64,000 bases of DNA from Streptomyces sp. CB01635 (GCF_002803065.1 NZ_NNBL01000001.1:900724-964723), one strand, 5' to 3'. Counted from the stretch's first letter, positions 34,124 to 44,099 are shown. Made by a program: numbers and translations. The notes: generated from the letters alone by a model not told the origin.

Positions 34124-35080
34124 ATGGCTGATACAACGCCCTCCCCGCCGCGGGCAGTTCACCGCCTCTCGCTGGGGCAGCGGCTCAAGCGGGACAAGGT
34201 CATGCTGCTGCTGACCCTGCCGGGCCTGCTCTATTTCTGCGTGTTCCACTACGTGCCGCTCCTCGGCTACGTGGTGGCGTTCCAGGACTACCAGCCGTAC
34301 CTGGGCTACATGCACAGCGCCTGGGCGGGCGTCTCGAACTTCACGTCCGCCTTCGCCGACCCGGCGTTCTGGTCGGCGACCGGCAACACGCTGAAGATCG
34401 CGCTCGTCCAGCTGGTGTTCTTCTTCCCGGTCCCCATCGCCCTCGCGCTGCTGCTCAACAGCATCGTCAGCGACAAGGTCCGCCGGTTCGTGCAGAGCGT
34501 CGTCTATCTGCCGCACTTCATCGGCTGGGTCATCATCGTCTCGATCTTCCAGCAGATCCTCGGGGGCGCCGGCGTCCTGCCCGACCTCCTCGGCCAACTC
34601 GGTCTGCCGCGCTACGACATGACGACCGACCCGGCCGCCTTCCCCTGGCTCCTGACCCTCCAGGTGGCCTGGAAGGACGCGGGCTGGGGCACGATCATCA
34701 TGCTCGCCGCCCTGCTCAACATCGACCGCGGCCTGTACGAGGCCTCGGCGATCGACGGGGCGGGGCGCGCCCGGCGCCTGTGGCACGTCACGCTGCCCGG
34801 CATCTCCCCGGTGATCATCCTGCTCCTGATCCTCAACCTGGGGCAGATCCTCTCCGTCGGCTTCGAGCAGATCCTGCTCCAGCGCGACGCGGTCGGCCCC
34901 GCCGCCGGTGAAGTCCTCGACACCTACGTGTACTTCCACGGGATCAAGAACAACGACTGGGGCACGTCGGCGGCCGTAGGACTGGTCAAGGCGGTCATCG
35001 GCACCGTCCTCGTACTCGGCGCGAACAAGTTCGCCCACCGGCTCGGCCACGAAGGGGTGTACCGCGGTGCTGACCGCTGA
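34124..35080 (+). CDS. Sugar ABC importer permease, LplB type
   Basis: A 318-residue CUT1-type inner-membrane permease with six hydrophobic segments and the EASAIDGAGRARRLWHVTLPGI coupling motif (EAA loop) that docks the ATPase. It resembles LplB/YtcP-type permeases, which often import uronic-acid-containing di- and oligosaccharides released by polysaccharide lyases. ATG 34124 lacks a ribosome site but lies at the predicted transcription start. The second permease begins inside its last codons. No ATPase gene is in the locus; as in other Streptomyces sugar importers, a shared MsiK-type ATPase elsewhere is likely. Confidence 0.9.
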   Translation: MADTTPSPPRAVHRLSLGQRLKRDKVMLLLTLPGLLYFCVFHYVPLLGYVVAFQDYQPYLGYMHSAWAGVSNFTSAFADPAFWSATGNTLKIALVQLVFFFPVPIALALLLNSIVSDKVRRFVQSVVYLPHFIGWVIIVSIFQQILGGAGVLPDLLGQLGLPRYDMTTDPAAFPWLLTLQVAWKDAGWGTIIMLAALLNIDRGLYEASAIDGAGRARRLWHVTLPGISPVIILLLILNLGQILSVGFEQILLQRDAVGPAAGEVLDTYVYFHGIKNNDWGTSAAVGLVKAVIGTVLVLGANKFAHRLGHEGVYRGADR

Positions 35081-36032
35081 GACGCAGACAGCGGCCGCCG
35101 GACGCCGCGATCGCAAGCCGGCCGCTCCTGCCGAATCCGGCATCAGGGTGTCCGACGGCCGTCCGCCCTGGATGGAGAAGCCCACCCGAACCGGCCTGTT
35201 CCTCAAGGGACTTGTGCTGGTCCTGGTGGTCGCGGCCGTCGCCTACCCACTGCTCGGAGTGATCGGCACGAGCTTCGCCTCGCAGTCCGACATCATCCGC
35301 AGCCCCGGCCTGGTCCTGTGGCCCGACCACCCGACCCTGGAGGCGTACCGCACGGTCTTCAGCGGCGGCGTCGTCACGCACGCGCTGCTCGTCTCCGTCG
35401 GCGTGACGCTCGTGGGCACCGCGACCAGCGTCCTCGTCACCATCGGGATGGCGTACGGCCTCTCGCGCCGCGAGGTCACCGGCTCCCGCTTCATCCTCAT
35501 GACGGCCCTGATCACGATGCTCTTCGACCCGGGCATCATCCCCAAGTTCCTCACCATCAAGGAACTCGGCCTGTACAACACCCTGGCCTCGCTCGTGCTG
35601 CCCACCATGGTCAGCGCGTTCAACCTGGTCGTGCTGCGCTCCTTCTTCATGAACCTGCCCGAGGAGCTGTACGACGCCGCGAAGGTGGACGGCGCGGGCG
35701 ACCTGCGCACCCTGGTGCGCATCGTGCTGCCGCTGTCGAAGGCCGTCATCGCCGTGATCAGCCTGTTCTACGCGGTGACGTACTGGAACGCCTTCTTCAA
35801 CGCGATGCTCTACCTGAGCGACAACGACAAGTGGCCGCTCTCCATGGTGCTTCGCACCTTCGTCCTCCAGGGTCAGTCCCTCGAAGGCGCCTCGGCCGGT
35901 GAGGCCCTCGCGCCCCAGCAGGCCGTGCAGATGGCCGTCCTGGTGATCGCCGTCGTGCCGATCCTGTGCGTCTACCCCTTCCTCCAGCGCTACTTCACCA
36001 AGGGCGTCCTCACCGGCGCCATCAAGGGCTGA
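35067..36032 (+). CDS. Sugar ABC importer permease, LplC type
   Basis: A 321-residue partner permease with six transmembrane segments and the ELYDAAKVDGAGDLRTL coupling loop. It starts at GTG 35067, overlapping the previous gene by 14 bp, so the two are made together. It corresponds to the LplC/YtcP-like half of the CUT1 channel. The substrate is presumed to be the lyase product of the neighbouring PL8 enzyme; this is inference from context. Confidence 0.9.
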   Translation: MLTAETQTAAAGRRDRKPAAPAESGIRVSDGRPPWMEKPTRTGLFLKGLVLVLVVAAVAYPLLGVIGTSFASQSDIIRSPGLVLWPDHPTLEAYRTVFSGGVVTHALLVSVGVTLVGTATSVLVTIGMAYGLSRREVTGSRFILMTALITMLFDPGIIPKFLTIKELGLYNTLASLVLPTMVSAFNLVVLRSFFMNLPEELYDAAKVDGAGDLRTLVRIVLPLSKAVIAVISLFYAVTYWNAFFNAMLYLSDNDKWPLSMVLRTFVLQGQSLEGASAGEALAPQQAVQMAVLVIAVVPILCVYPFLQRYFTKGVLTGAIKG

Positions 36033-36095
36033 CGCCGCGCAGTCCCCGCTCGCACCCCCCGCGCTCATGTCCCCTCCGTCACCGAGGAGTTCACC

Positions 36096-37769
36096 GTGCC
36101 GCGCTCCACCCCCATCAATCGCAGAACCCTGCTGAGGACGTCCCTCGGCCTGGGCCTCGGACTCGCCGCGGCCCCGCTGCTGACCGCATGCGGTGACGGC
36201 GGCGCCGCCGAGAAGTCCGCCGCGAAGAGCCGCAAGGTGCTGCCGTCCACCGTCACGGCCAACACCGTCAAGGCCGACCTCCCCGGCACGGCCGCCGGTG
36301 TGCCCAACGCCTTCTTCAGCTACCCGAAGACCCCGGTCCGCTCCGTCGAGGGCACTCCGCTCAAGGGCGCCAAGACCGTCAAGGCGTTCACCGAGACCTA
36401 CGCGCCGCCGGCCCCGGCCCGCGGCAGGAACGCCGCCTGGCAGGCGATCGAGAAGCGGCTCGGCGGCACGGTCGACATCACCGCCGTGGCCGCCGACGAC
36501 TACCCGGCGAAGTTCTCGACGATGGTCGCGGGCGGTGACCTCGCGGACGTTTTCATGTATCCGGAGACCGGCGGCGTCGACCACAAGGCGGCCTTCCTCG
36601 CCGCCGAGTGCGCCGACCTGACGCCGTTCCTGTCCGGCGACAAGGTCAAGACGTACCCGAACCTCGCGGCGATCCCGGCGAGCGCGTGGCAGCAGGGCCT
36701 GTACGGAGACACGCTGTACGGCGTTCCGATCACGCGCTACGGCACCTCCGGCGCCGGCTTCTACCGGCACGACCTGTTCAAGGAGGTCGGGGTCGACAGC
36801 CTCGACCAGATCACCGACCTGGACCGCTTCTTCGAGGTCTGCAAGGAGCTGACGCAGCCGAAGAAGAAGCAGTACGCGATCATCGCGGGCGCCACCAGCA
36901 TGCTCGCCATGTCGGCAGGCGCCCCCTACTTCTGGTCGATGGACAAGAAGACCGGCAAGTTCACCGCCGACCTCGAGACCGACGAGTACCGCTCCGCCGT
37001 GGAGATGGCGGCCAAGCTCTACAAGGCCGGCTGCTACTACCCCGGCACCCTCGCCATGACCGGCGCCCAGAAGGCCCAGTACACCGACCTCTTCAAGAAC
37101 GGCAAGGGCGCGTACGTCTACGACGGCATGCCCGCCTACCTCCAGCCCTCCAGCGGTTACGTCGACGCCATGGCCGCCATCGACAAGAGCTATGACGTGC
37201 GGCCCTTCGTACCGATCGGCACCAAGGCGGTCACCTGGACCGACAACGCCACGCTCAGCGAGTCCTTCGTGAAGAAGGCTCCCAAGGCGCGCGTCGAGCA
37301 GATCCTGCGCCTCCTCGACTTCATCGCCGCACCCTTCGGCACCGAGGAGTACACCCTCATCAACTTCGGGGTGGAGGGCGCCGACTTCAAGCGCGACGCC
37401 AAGGGCATCCCCGTACTTACGCCTACCGGCAGCCAGGACATCGGTGTCCCCTGGGGCAAGCTCGCCTCCGGCATCCCGGCCCTGTTCTCGCCGACGTCGA
37501 AGGACGCGGCGACGTACGCGCACGAGGCGTACACGAAGCTCATCCCGATGCTGGAGAAGTCCGACTACCTGGACTACACGTCCCCCACCTGGGACTCGAA
37601 GGGGTACGGCAGCCTGCTCACCCTCAAGGGGGACGGCATCAAGGACATCGTCTCCGGCCGCAAGTCCATGAAGGACTACGACGCCCTGGTCAAGGACTAC
37701 CTCGCCAAGGGCGGGGAGCAGTGCCGTTCCGAATTCGAGGACGCCGCCCAGAAGGGAACCGGCAAGTGA
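36096..37769 (+). CDS. Lipoprotein sugar-binding protein of the ABC importer
   Basis: A 557-residue extracellular solute-binding lipoprotein (LplA/YtcQ size class, larger than typical 400-430-residue sugar binders). The signal has a twin-arginine start (NRRTLLRTSLG) and lipobox LTAC with Cys32. Its length fits binders of longer uronic-acid oligosaccharides. It follows the two permeases by 63 bp with a GAGGAG site and overlaps the M1 peptidase start by 4 bp, showing that peptidase and importer are one operon. Confidence 0.9.
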   Translation: MPRSTPINRRTLLRTSLGLGLGLAAAPLLTACGDGGAAEKSAAKSRKVLPSTVTANTVKADLPGTAAGVPNAFFSYPKTPVRSVEGTPLKGAKTVKAFTETYAPPAPARGRNAAWQAIEKRLGGTVDITAVAADDYPAKFSTMVAGGDLADVFMYPETGGVDHKAAFLAAECADLTPFLSGDKVKTYPNLAAIPASAWQQGLYGDTLYGVPITRYGTSGAGFYRHDLFKEVGVDSLDQITDLDRFFEVCKELTQPKKKQYAIIAGATSMLAMSAGAPYFWSMDKKTGKFTADLETDEYRSAVEMAAKLYKAGCYYPGTLAMTGAQKAQYTDLFKNGKGAYVYDGMPAYLQPSSGYVDAMAAIDKSYDVRPFVPIGTKAVTWTDNATLSESFVKKAPKARVEQILRLLDFIAAPFGTEEYTLINFGVEGADFKRDAKGIPVLTPTGSQDIGVPWGKLASGIPALFSPTSKDAATYAHEAYTKLIPMLEKSDYLDYTSPTWDSKGYGSLLTLKGDGIKDIVSGRKSMKDYDALVKDYLAKGGEQCRSEFEDAAQKGTGK

Positions 37770-39208
37770 CCCGCACCGTACGCGCCGCCATCGCCACTGC
37801 CGCGGCCGCCGCGACCCTCGTCCTGGCCGCGCCCGCGCAGGCGCACCCGTTCGACCCGAAGCCCGGTGCGGACGGCGTCGGGGACCCGCTCTTCCCCACG
37901 CTCGGCAACGGCGGCTACGACGTCCGGCACTACGACCTCTCGTTCGACTTCACGCCGGTGACGTACGACTTCACCGGCGCCATGAAGATCAGCGCGAAGG
38001 CCACGCAGGACCTCTCCTCCTTCAACCTCGACATCGACTCGCTCGCCATCGACGCGGTGAAGGTGAACGGCAAGGACGCGGCCTTCGCCGTATCGCTCGG
38101 CAAGAGCGGCCAGGAGCTGACGGTCACGCCGGCCGGCGGCCTGCACGACAATCGTCCCTTCGAGGTTGCCGTCACCTATCACGGCAACGGCAAGACGAAG
38201 CCCATCGGCGTCCCCGGCTGGCGCTACATGAGTGACGGAGGGTTCGCCTCCGCGGCGCAGTCGTCCCGCGCCGACACGTTCGCGCCCGTCAACGACACGA
38301 CGATGGACAAGGCGAGCTGGACGTTCCACCTCACCGCCCCCGACGGCTGGACGCCCGGGGCCAACGGCACCGCGACCGGCACCCGCCCGGCGGGCGCAGG
38401 GAAGACCACCTCCGACTTCCGGCTCGACGCGCCCATGGCCTCCGAACTCCTCGGCATCTCCGTGGAGAAGCAGACCGTCCTGACCGGCAAGGGGCCGCAC
38501 GGTGTGAGACTGCGCCACTACGTCCCCGACGACCAGGTCGCCACGTACCGGCCGATCGTCGAGCAGACCGGGGGCCAGATCGCGTGGCTGGAGAAGACCC
38601 TCGGCGTGCGCTTCCCGTTCGACACCTACGGGATGCAGATCGTCCGCGACGGCTACAGCGACGCGTTGGAAAACCAAACCCTGTCACTGTTCGGGCCGGG
38701 CTGGTTCAAGGACGCGTCCACGTCGACGACGTACACGAACGTCATGGTCCACGAGATGACCCACCAGTGGTTCGGCGACTCGGTCACGCCCACCACCTGG
38801 CAGAGCGCCTGGCTGAACGAGGGGCCCGCCGTCTACTACGCGGCCCTGTGGGCCGACCAGCAGGGCACCGCCTCCATGGAGGACAAGATGAGGACGGCGT
38901 ACGGGAAGCTCGACGCCGTGCGCAAGACCGACGGGCCGCCCGGACTGCCCACCGAACTCGGCGGGTTCAACATCTACGACGGGGCCGCAGTCGTGCTGTA
39001 CGCCCTCAACCAGCAGGTCGGCCAGGACGACTACGACGCGATCATGAAGTCCTGGCTCACGAAGCACCGGCACGCCAACGCCGACTCCCAGGACTTCATC
39101 GACAACGCGGTACGGGTCACGCACGACCCGTCGCTGCGGCCCTTCATGGAGGACTGGCTGTTCAGCAAGGACAACCCGCCCATGCCCGGCCACCCCGACT
39201 GGAGCTGA
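37766..39208 (+). CDS. Exported M1-family aminopeptidase
   Basis: A 480-residue M1 zinc metallopeptidase with an Ala-rich Sec signal ending near AQA. The zinc motif is complete: HEMTH (His329, Glu330, His333) and Glu352 in WLNEG, 18 residues on. The exopeptidase motif, usually GAMEN, reads DALEN, a common variant. This is the compact secreted form, without the long C-terminal helical domain of PepN. GTG 37766 overlaps the binding-protein stop (GTGA). Its co-transcription with a sugar importer, close to a lyase and an M60 peptidase, supports degradation of a glycosylated protein, with this enzyme trimming the released peptides. Confidence 0.9.
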   Translation: MTRTVRAAIATAAAAATLVLAAPAQAHPFDPKPGADGVGDPLFPTLGNGGYDVRHYDLSFDFTPVTYDFTGAMKISAKATQDLSSFNLDIDSLAIDAVKVNGKDAAFAVSLGKSGQELTVTPAGGLHDNRPFEVAVTYHGNGKTKPIGVPGWRYMSDGGFASAAQSSRADTFAPVNDTTMDKASWTFHLTAPDGWTPGANGTATGTRPAGAGKTTSDFRLDAPMASELLGISVEKQTVLTGKGPHGVRLRHYVPDDQVATYRPIVEQTGGQIAWLEKTLGVRFPFDTYGMQIVRDGYSDALENQTLSLFGPGWFKDASTSTTYTNVMVHEMTHQWFGDSVTPTTWQSAWLNEGPAVYYAALWADQQGTASMEDKMRTAYGKLDAVRKTDGPPGLPTELGGFNIYDGAAVVLYALNQQVGQDDYDAIMKSWLTKHRHANADSQDFIDNAVRVTHDPSLRPFMEDWLFSKDNPPMPGHPDWS

Positions 39209-39216
39209 CGCCGCCC

Positions 39217-41442
39217 ATGAACGGCACCCGCATCGCCGTCGCCCTCGCCGCCACGGCCGCCCTCCTGTCCACCGCCCCCGCCGCACACGCCGACCCGTCC
39301 CCCCGCGTCCTGCACGCCGCTCCCGACGGCTCCGGCACGGCCTGCACGCACGGCCGCCCCTGTTCCCTCGACGGCGCCCGCGACGCCGCCCGCACCGTCG
39401 AGGGGCGCGACGTACGCGTCGAACTCGCCGACGGCACCTACGCGTTGAGCAGACCTCTGGAGCTCGGCGCGGCCGACTCCGGGCGCGACGGGCACACCGT
39501 CACCTGGACCGCCGCGCGAGGCGCCCACCCCGTCCTCTCCGGCGGCAGGACCCTCAAGGGCTGGGACAGCAACACCGACGGGACCTGGACCACGCACGTC
39601 CCCGAAGGCGTCACGCCCCGCCAGCTCTTCGTCGACGGGGTGCGAGCCGTGCGGGCACGCGGCGCCTCGTGCGCGGCATCCGTGTGTGACGCCACCAAGA
39701 CCGGCATGACCGGCGCGAATGCCACCGGCATCGCCTCCTGGGCCCGCCCCACCGACGCCGAGGCCGTCATCAGCGTCCGCTGGCGCAACTACCACTGCCG
39801 CATCGACTCCGTCACCGGCGACGTCCTGACCTTCGCCCAGCCCTGCTGGACCAACTCCGCCTCCGGCACCAACCGCACGGGCCCCGCCTGGGACTCCACC
39901 ACGGTCGACTCGTCGCGCTACGCGAAGGTCGCCTACTTCGAGAACGCGCCCGAACTCCTGGACCAGCCAGGCGAGTTCGTCTGGAACTCCGACGCCCGCA
40001 CCCTCACGTACCTGCCGCGCAAGGGCGAGGACATGCGCCGCGCCAAGGCCGTCACCCCCGCCACCGAGCGGCTCCTCGTTCTCGACGGCGCCCACGACGT
40101 ACGCGTCGAGGGCATCGGCCTTCAGTACGCGGCCTGGCACCAGCCCTCCACCGACGAGGGCTACGCCGGCATGCAGGCGGGACTCGTGCTCACCGGCGCC
40201 ACCGGCCCCGCCGACCACGCGGGCCGCTACTACACCAAGCCCTCCGCCGCCCTCACCGTGCGCGGCGGCAGGCATGTGGCCGTGGACCAGGTCGAGTTCA
40301 GCCACCTCGGCGGCGCCGGAGTGGTGTTCGAGGCCGGTACGCAGGACTCGAAGGTCACCCGGTCCCGGTTCACCGATCTGTCCTCCGGAGCCGCCTACAT
40401 AGGGGACACGGAACCCATGCCGAATGCTGAACTCGTGGGTGCGCGCAACACGGTGGCGTACAACACCATCCGCCGCACCGGAGTGGAGTTCACCGACGCC
40501 GTCGGCATCTGGGCCGGCTACGAGGCCGCGACCGTCATCGACCACAACACCCTCGACGACCTGCCCTACTCGGGCATCTCCGTCGGCTGGGGCTGGAACC
40601 AGCCCGAGGCGCAGAAGTCCGTCCTGCGCGACAACCGGATCACGAACAACCGGATCACGAACGTCATGCGCGTCGAGCACGACCAGCACGACGGCGGCGC
40701 CATCTACACCCAGGGCGCCCAGCCCGGCACCGTCATCTCCGGCAATTACATCAACCGCAGCGCCTTCGGCAACACCGAGCGCGACGGCAACGGCATCTAC
40801 CTCGACGAACAGTCCAGCCACATCCGCGTCGAGGGCAATGTCCTCACCCGCCTCGGCTACAAGTGGGTGTCCAACTGGGCCGACTACGGCATCGACAACC
40901 ACGCCACCGGCAACTGGACCGACACCGACGCCCCCGCCCTCGCAGGCACCGGCTCGGCGATGACCGACAACCACACCAAGCTCGACCGGCTCCCCGCCGA
41001 CGCGCTGAAGGTCGCCGCCTCCGCGGGCGCCCAGGGCCACGACCGCGTCGAACAGCTGCGCCCCGACCTCGCCCGCACCGGTACCGCCGCGCAGTCCTCC
41101 ACGGACGGCACCGCCACCGCGGCCGCCGCGACCGACGGCGACACCTCCACCGACACCCGCACCCTGTCCGAGCCGGGCGCCTGGTGGCAGGTCGACCTGG
41201 GCTCCGTCCAGCATGTCGGCCAGGTCGAGGTCTGGAACAACACCTCGATGACCACGACCGGCTTCGACGTCCAGCTGTCCCGTACGGCGGACTTCGCCGA
41301 CACCACCACCCTCCAGGTCCCGGGCAAGGCCCTGCGGCCCACCGTCCTGGACGCCGCCAAGGGCACCGAGGCCCGCTACGTACGGATCAAGCTCACGGGA
41401 ACGGGGCGCGTGGCACTCGCCCACGTACTGGTCCACCCGTAG
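39217..41442 (+). CDS. Exported right-handed beta-helix protein with discoidin domain
   Basis: A 741-residue exported protein with a Sec signal ending near AHA (residue 25). Residues about 28-590 form a right-handed parallel beta-helix, starting HAAPDGSGTACTHGRPCSLDGA and rich in short Asn/Asp turn repeats (for example DNRITNNRITNV). The last roughly 130 residues are an F5/8C (discoidin) carbohydrate-binding domain (WWQVDLGSVQHVGQVEVWN). The fold occurs in polysaccharide lyases and in GH141-like glycosidases; the N-terminal pattern resembles the latter, but the catalytic residues cannot be assigned. It begins 8 bp after the M1 peptidase stop and ends the importer operon. Confidence 0.85.
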   Translation: MNGTRIAVALAATAALLSTAPAAHADPSPRVLHAAPDGSGTACTHGRPCSLDGARDAARTVEGRDVRVELADGTYALSRPLELGAADSGRDGHTVTWTAARGAHPVLSGGRTLKGWDSNTDGTWTTHVPEGVTPRQLFVDGVRAVRARGASCAASVCDATKTGMTGANATGIASWARPTDAEAVISVRWRNYHCRIDSVTGDVLTFAQPCWTNSASGTNRTGPAWDSTTVDSSRYAKVAYFENAPELLDQPGEFVWNSDARTLTYLPRKGEDMRRAKAVTPATERLLVLDGAHDVRVEGIGLQYAAWHQPSTDEGYAGMQAGLVLTGATGPADHAGRYYTKPSAALTVRGGRHVAVDQVEFSHLGGAGVVFEAGTQDSKVTRSRFTDLSSGAAYIGDTEPMPNAELVGARNTVAYNTIRRTGVEFTDAVGIWAGYEAATVIDHNTLDDLPYSGISVGWGWNQPEAQKSVLRDNRITNNRITNVMRVEHDQHDGGAIYTQGAQPGTVISGNYINRSAFGNTERDGNGIYLDEQSSHIRVEGNVLTRLGYKWVSNWADYGIDNHATGNWTDTDAPALAGTGSAMTDNHTKLDRLPADALKVAASAGAQGHDRVEQLRPDLARTGTAAQSSTDGTATAAAATDGDTSTDTRTLSEPGAWWQVDLGSVQHVGQVEVWNNTSMTTTGFDVQLSRTADFADTTTLQVPGKALRPTVLDAAKGTEARYVRIKLTGTGRVALAHVLVHP

Positions 41443-41470
41443 CTCCGGTGGCGGCCTGAAGGAAACCTGC

Positions 41471-41511
41471 GGCGGCGCTTAAGAAATCCTCGATGGACCA
41501 AGAGCGCCGCC
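41471..41511 (+). terminator. Stem-loop after the beta-helix gene
   Basis: GGCGGCGCT (41471-41479) pairs exactly with AGCGCCGCC (41503-41511) around a 23-base loop, 29 bp after the beta-helix stop. It probably ends the importer operon; a leader function for the tdh gene 144 bp further on is a weaker possibility. Confidence 0.5.
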
Positions 41512-41654
41512 GTACGGCAGATTTGCCCCGTCGGCAGCAGGGCGCGCCGTAGCCGCACCAAGGCGCCCGCCCGTGCTGTCATTTCACTCTTCCCCTCGCA
41601 CGGCGGCCGGTCCCGGCTTGCCGTGACGCGGGGTGCGACGACGGGAGCCGTGCG

Positions 41655-42683
41655 TTGAAGGCGCTGGTCAAGGAGAAGTCCGAGCCGGGTCTGTGGCTGA
41701 CGGACGTGCCCGAGCCGTCCATCGGCCACGGAGATGTGCTGATCAAGGTCCTCAGGACCGGGATCTGCGGCACCGACCTCCACATCCGCAACTGGGACGG
41801 CTGGGCGCAGCAGGCGATCAGCGCGCCGCTGATCGTCGGCCACGAGTTCGTCGGCGAGGTCGTCGAGACCGGCCGTGACGTCGCCGACATCGCCATCGGC
41901 GACCGCGTCAGCGGCGAGGGCCACCTCGTCTGCGGCAAGTGCCGCAACTGTCTCGCCGGGCGACGCCACCTGTGCCGCTCCACGGTCGGGCTCGGCGTCG
42001 GACGCGACGGCGCGTTCGCCGAGTACGTCGCCCTGCCCGCCGCCAACGTGTGGGTCCACCGGGTGCCCGTCGACCTCGACGTGGCCGCGATCTTCGACCC
42101 GTTCGGCAACGCCGTGCACACCGCCCTGTCGTTCCCGCTGGTCGGCGAGGACGTCCTGATCACCGGCGCGGGCCCCATCGGCCTGATGGCCGCGGCCGTC
42201 GCCCGGCACGCCGGCGCCCGCAACGTCGTCGTCACCGACGTCAGCGAGGAGCGGCTCGACCTGGCCCGCAAGATCGGCGTCAGCCTCGCCCTGAACGTCG
42301 CCGAGTCGACGATCGCCGAGGGCCAGCGCTCCCTCGGCCTGCGCGAGGGCTTCGACGTCGGCCTGGAGATGTCGGGCAACCCGGTCGCCATGCGCGACAT
42401 GATCGCCAACATGACCCACGGCGGCAAGATCGCCATGCTCGGTCTGCCTGCCGAGGAGTTCGCCGTCGACTGGTCGCGGATCGTCACCTCGATGATCACG
42501 ATCAAGGGCATCTACGGCCGCGAGATGTTCGAGACCTGGTACGCGATGTCGGTTCTCCTGGAGGGCGGCCTCGACCTCGCCCCCGTGATCACGGGCCGCT
42601 ACGGCCACCGTGACTTCGAGGCGGCCTTCGACGACGCGGCGAGCGGCCGCGGCGGCAAGGTCATCCTCGACTGGACCGTCTGA
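41655..42683 (+). CDS. tdh: L-threonine 3-dehydrogenase
   Basis: A 342-residue zinc-dependent medium-chain dehydrogenase oxidising L-threonine to 2-amino-3-oxobutyrate. Catalytic zinc site residues Cys38, Thr40 and His43 are in GICGTDLHI; the structural zinc cysteines lie in [15 protein letters not shown], and GHEFVGEV is the expected motif. TTG 41655 matches the family N-terminus ([12 protein letters not shown]) and follows GGGAG. It is paired with kbl 49 bp downstream, the usual threonine-to-glycine two-step pathway. Confidence 0.95.
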   Translation: MKALVKEKSEPGLWLTDVPEPSIGHGDVLIKVLRTGICGTDLHIRNWDGWAQQAISAPLIVGHEFVGEVVETGRDVADIAIGDRVSGEGHLVCGKCRNCLAGRRHLCRSTVGLGVGRDGAFAEYVALPAANVWVHRVPVDLDVAAIFDPFGNAVHTALSFPLVGEDVLITGAGPIGLMAAAVARHAGARNVVVTDVSEERLDLARKIGVSLALNVAESTIAEGQRSLGLREGFDVGLEMSGNPVAMRDMIANMTHGGKIAMLGLPAEEFAVDWSRIVTSMITIKGIYGREMFETWYAMSVLLEGGLDLAPVITGRYGHRDFEAAFDDAASGRGGKVILDWTV

Positions 42684-42732
42684 CCCGGCCCGCCCCGACC
42701 TCCCGACCGACCTCTTCTTTAAAGGAAGACGC

Positions 42733-43947
42733 ATGTTCAACTCCGTACGCGAAGACATCCAGGCCACGCTCGACGAGATCGCCGCCGCGGGCCTGCACAA
42801 GCCCGAGCGCGTCATCGGCACGCCGCAGTCCGCGACGGTCGCCGTCACCGCGGGCGGCCGCCCCGGCGAGGTCCTCAACTTCTGCGCGAACAACTACCTC
42901 GGCCTCGCCGACCACCCCGAGGTCATCGCCGCCGGCCACGAGGCACTCGACCGCTGGGGCTACGGCATGGCGTCCGTCCGCTTCATCTGCGGCACCCAGG
43001 AGGTCCACAAGGAGCTCGAGGCGCGCCTGTCCGCGTTCCTCGGCCAGGAGGACACGATCCTCTACTCCTCCTGCTTCGACGCCAACGGCGGCGTCTTCGA
43101 GACGCTCCTCGGCGAAGAGGACGCCGTCATCTCCGACGCGCTGAACCACGCCTCGATCATCGACGGCATCCGCCTCTCCAAGGCCCGCCGCTTGCGCTAC
43201 GCCAACCGCGATCTCGCGGACCTGGAGCAGCAGTTGAAGGAGGCGCAGTCCGCGCGTCGCCGCCTCATCGTCACCGACGGTGTCTTCTCCATGGACGGTT
43301 ACGTGGCGCCGCTGCGCGAGATCTGCGACCTCGCCGACCGCTACGACGCCATGGTCATGGTCGACGACTCGCACGCCGTCGGCTTCGTCGGCCCCGGCGG
43401 CCGCGGTACCCCCGAGCTGCACGGCGTCATGGACCGCGTCGACATCATCACCGGCACCCTCGGCAAGGCGCTCGGCGGCGCCTCCGGCGGCTATGTCGCG
43501 GCCCGCGCCGAGATCGTCGCGCTGCTGCGCCAGCGCTCGCGCCCGTACCTCTTCTCCAACAGCCTCGCCCCGGTGATCGCGGCCGCGTCCCTCAAGGTCC
43601 TCGACCTCCTGGAGTCGGCGGGCGAGCTGCGCGAGCGGCTCGCCGCGAACACGGCGCTCTTCCGCACGCGCATGGCGCAGGAGGGCTTCGACATCCTGCC
43701 CGGCGACCACGCCATCGCGCCCGTCATGATCGGCGACGCGTCCGTCGCGGGCCGCATGGCCGAGCTGCTCCTGGAGCGCGGCGTGTACGTGATCGGCTTC
43801 TCGTACCCGGTCGTCCCGCAGGGCAAGGCCCGCATCCGCGTCCAGCTCTCCGCGGCGCACTCCACCGGGGACGTGAACCGGGCCGTGGACGCCTTCGTCG
43901 CGGCGCGCGCGGAGCTCGACGGGGAGTCCGCCGGGGCGGTGAGCTGA
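42733..43947 (+). CDS. kbl: Glycine C-acetyltransferase (2-amino-3-ketobutyrate CoA ligase)
   Basis: A 404-residue PLP enzyme of the alpha-oxoamine synthase family that cleaves 2-amino-3-oxobutyrate with CoA to glycine and acetyl-CoA. It shows [16 protein letters not shown] near the N-terminus, the [13 protein letters not shown] segment and the Schiff-base Lys245 in [13 protein letters not shown] 42733 follows AAAGGAAG. It uses the product of Tdh encoded just upstream. The gene ends 3 bp before a MITE-like element. Confidence 0.95.
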   Translation: MFNSVREDIQATLDEIAAAGLHKPERVIGTPQSATVAVTAGGRPGEVLNFCANNYLGLADHPEVIAAGHEALDRWGYGMASVRFICGTQEVHKELEARLSAFLGQEDTILYSSCFDANGGVFETLLGEEDAVISDALNHASIIDGIRLSKARRLRYANRDLADLEQQLKEAQSARRRLIVTDGVFSMDGYVAPLREICDLADRYDAMVMVDDSHAVGFVGPGGRGTPELHGVMDRVDIITGTLGKALGGASGGYVAARAEIVALLRQRSRPYLFSNSLAPVIAAASLKVLDLLESAGELRERLAANTALFRTRMAQEGFDILPGDHAIAPVMIGDASVAGRMAELLLERGVYVIGFSYPVVPQGKARIRVQLSAAHSTGDVNRAVDAFVAARAELDGESAGAVS

Positions 43948-43950
43948 CCT

Positions 43951-44099
43951 GGGGCCTGTCCGGCGGATCATGCCGGGGCGCGGGGTCTGGCACGCCCTCC
44001 CCCAAGCTCTTGAGGAGCAGGGGGGATCTTCATGACCCCGCTCGCCGGCACGGACTTTCACGGCCACCCGTTTCCGGCCTGATCCGCCGGGCGGGCCCC
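43951..44099. mobile_element. 149-bp MITE-like element with 20-bp terminal inverted repeats
   Basis: The left end GGGGCCTGTCCGGCGGATCA (43951-43970) is matched at the right by the inverted TGATCCGCCGGGCGGGCCCC (44080-44099), 18 of 20 positions, the two differences being transitions that would still allow G-T pairing. The interior has no coding capacity and contains further self-complementary stretches. It lies between kbl and the lysR start. No clear target duplication is visible. It could also act as a transcription terminator. Confidence 0.6.

Noticed and set aside
38584..39216. Longer start for the beta-helix protein inside the M1 peptidase gene
   Set aside because: The frame there is out of phase with M1 coding sequence and lacks a signal peptide; ATG 39217 starts directly with an export signal.
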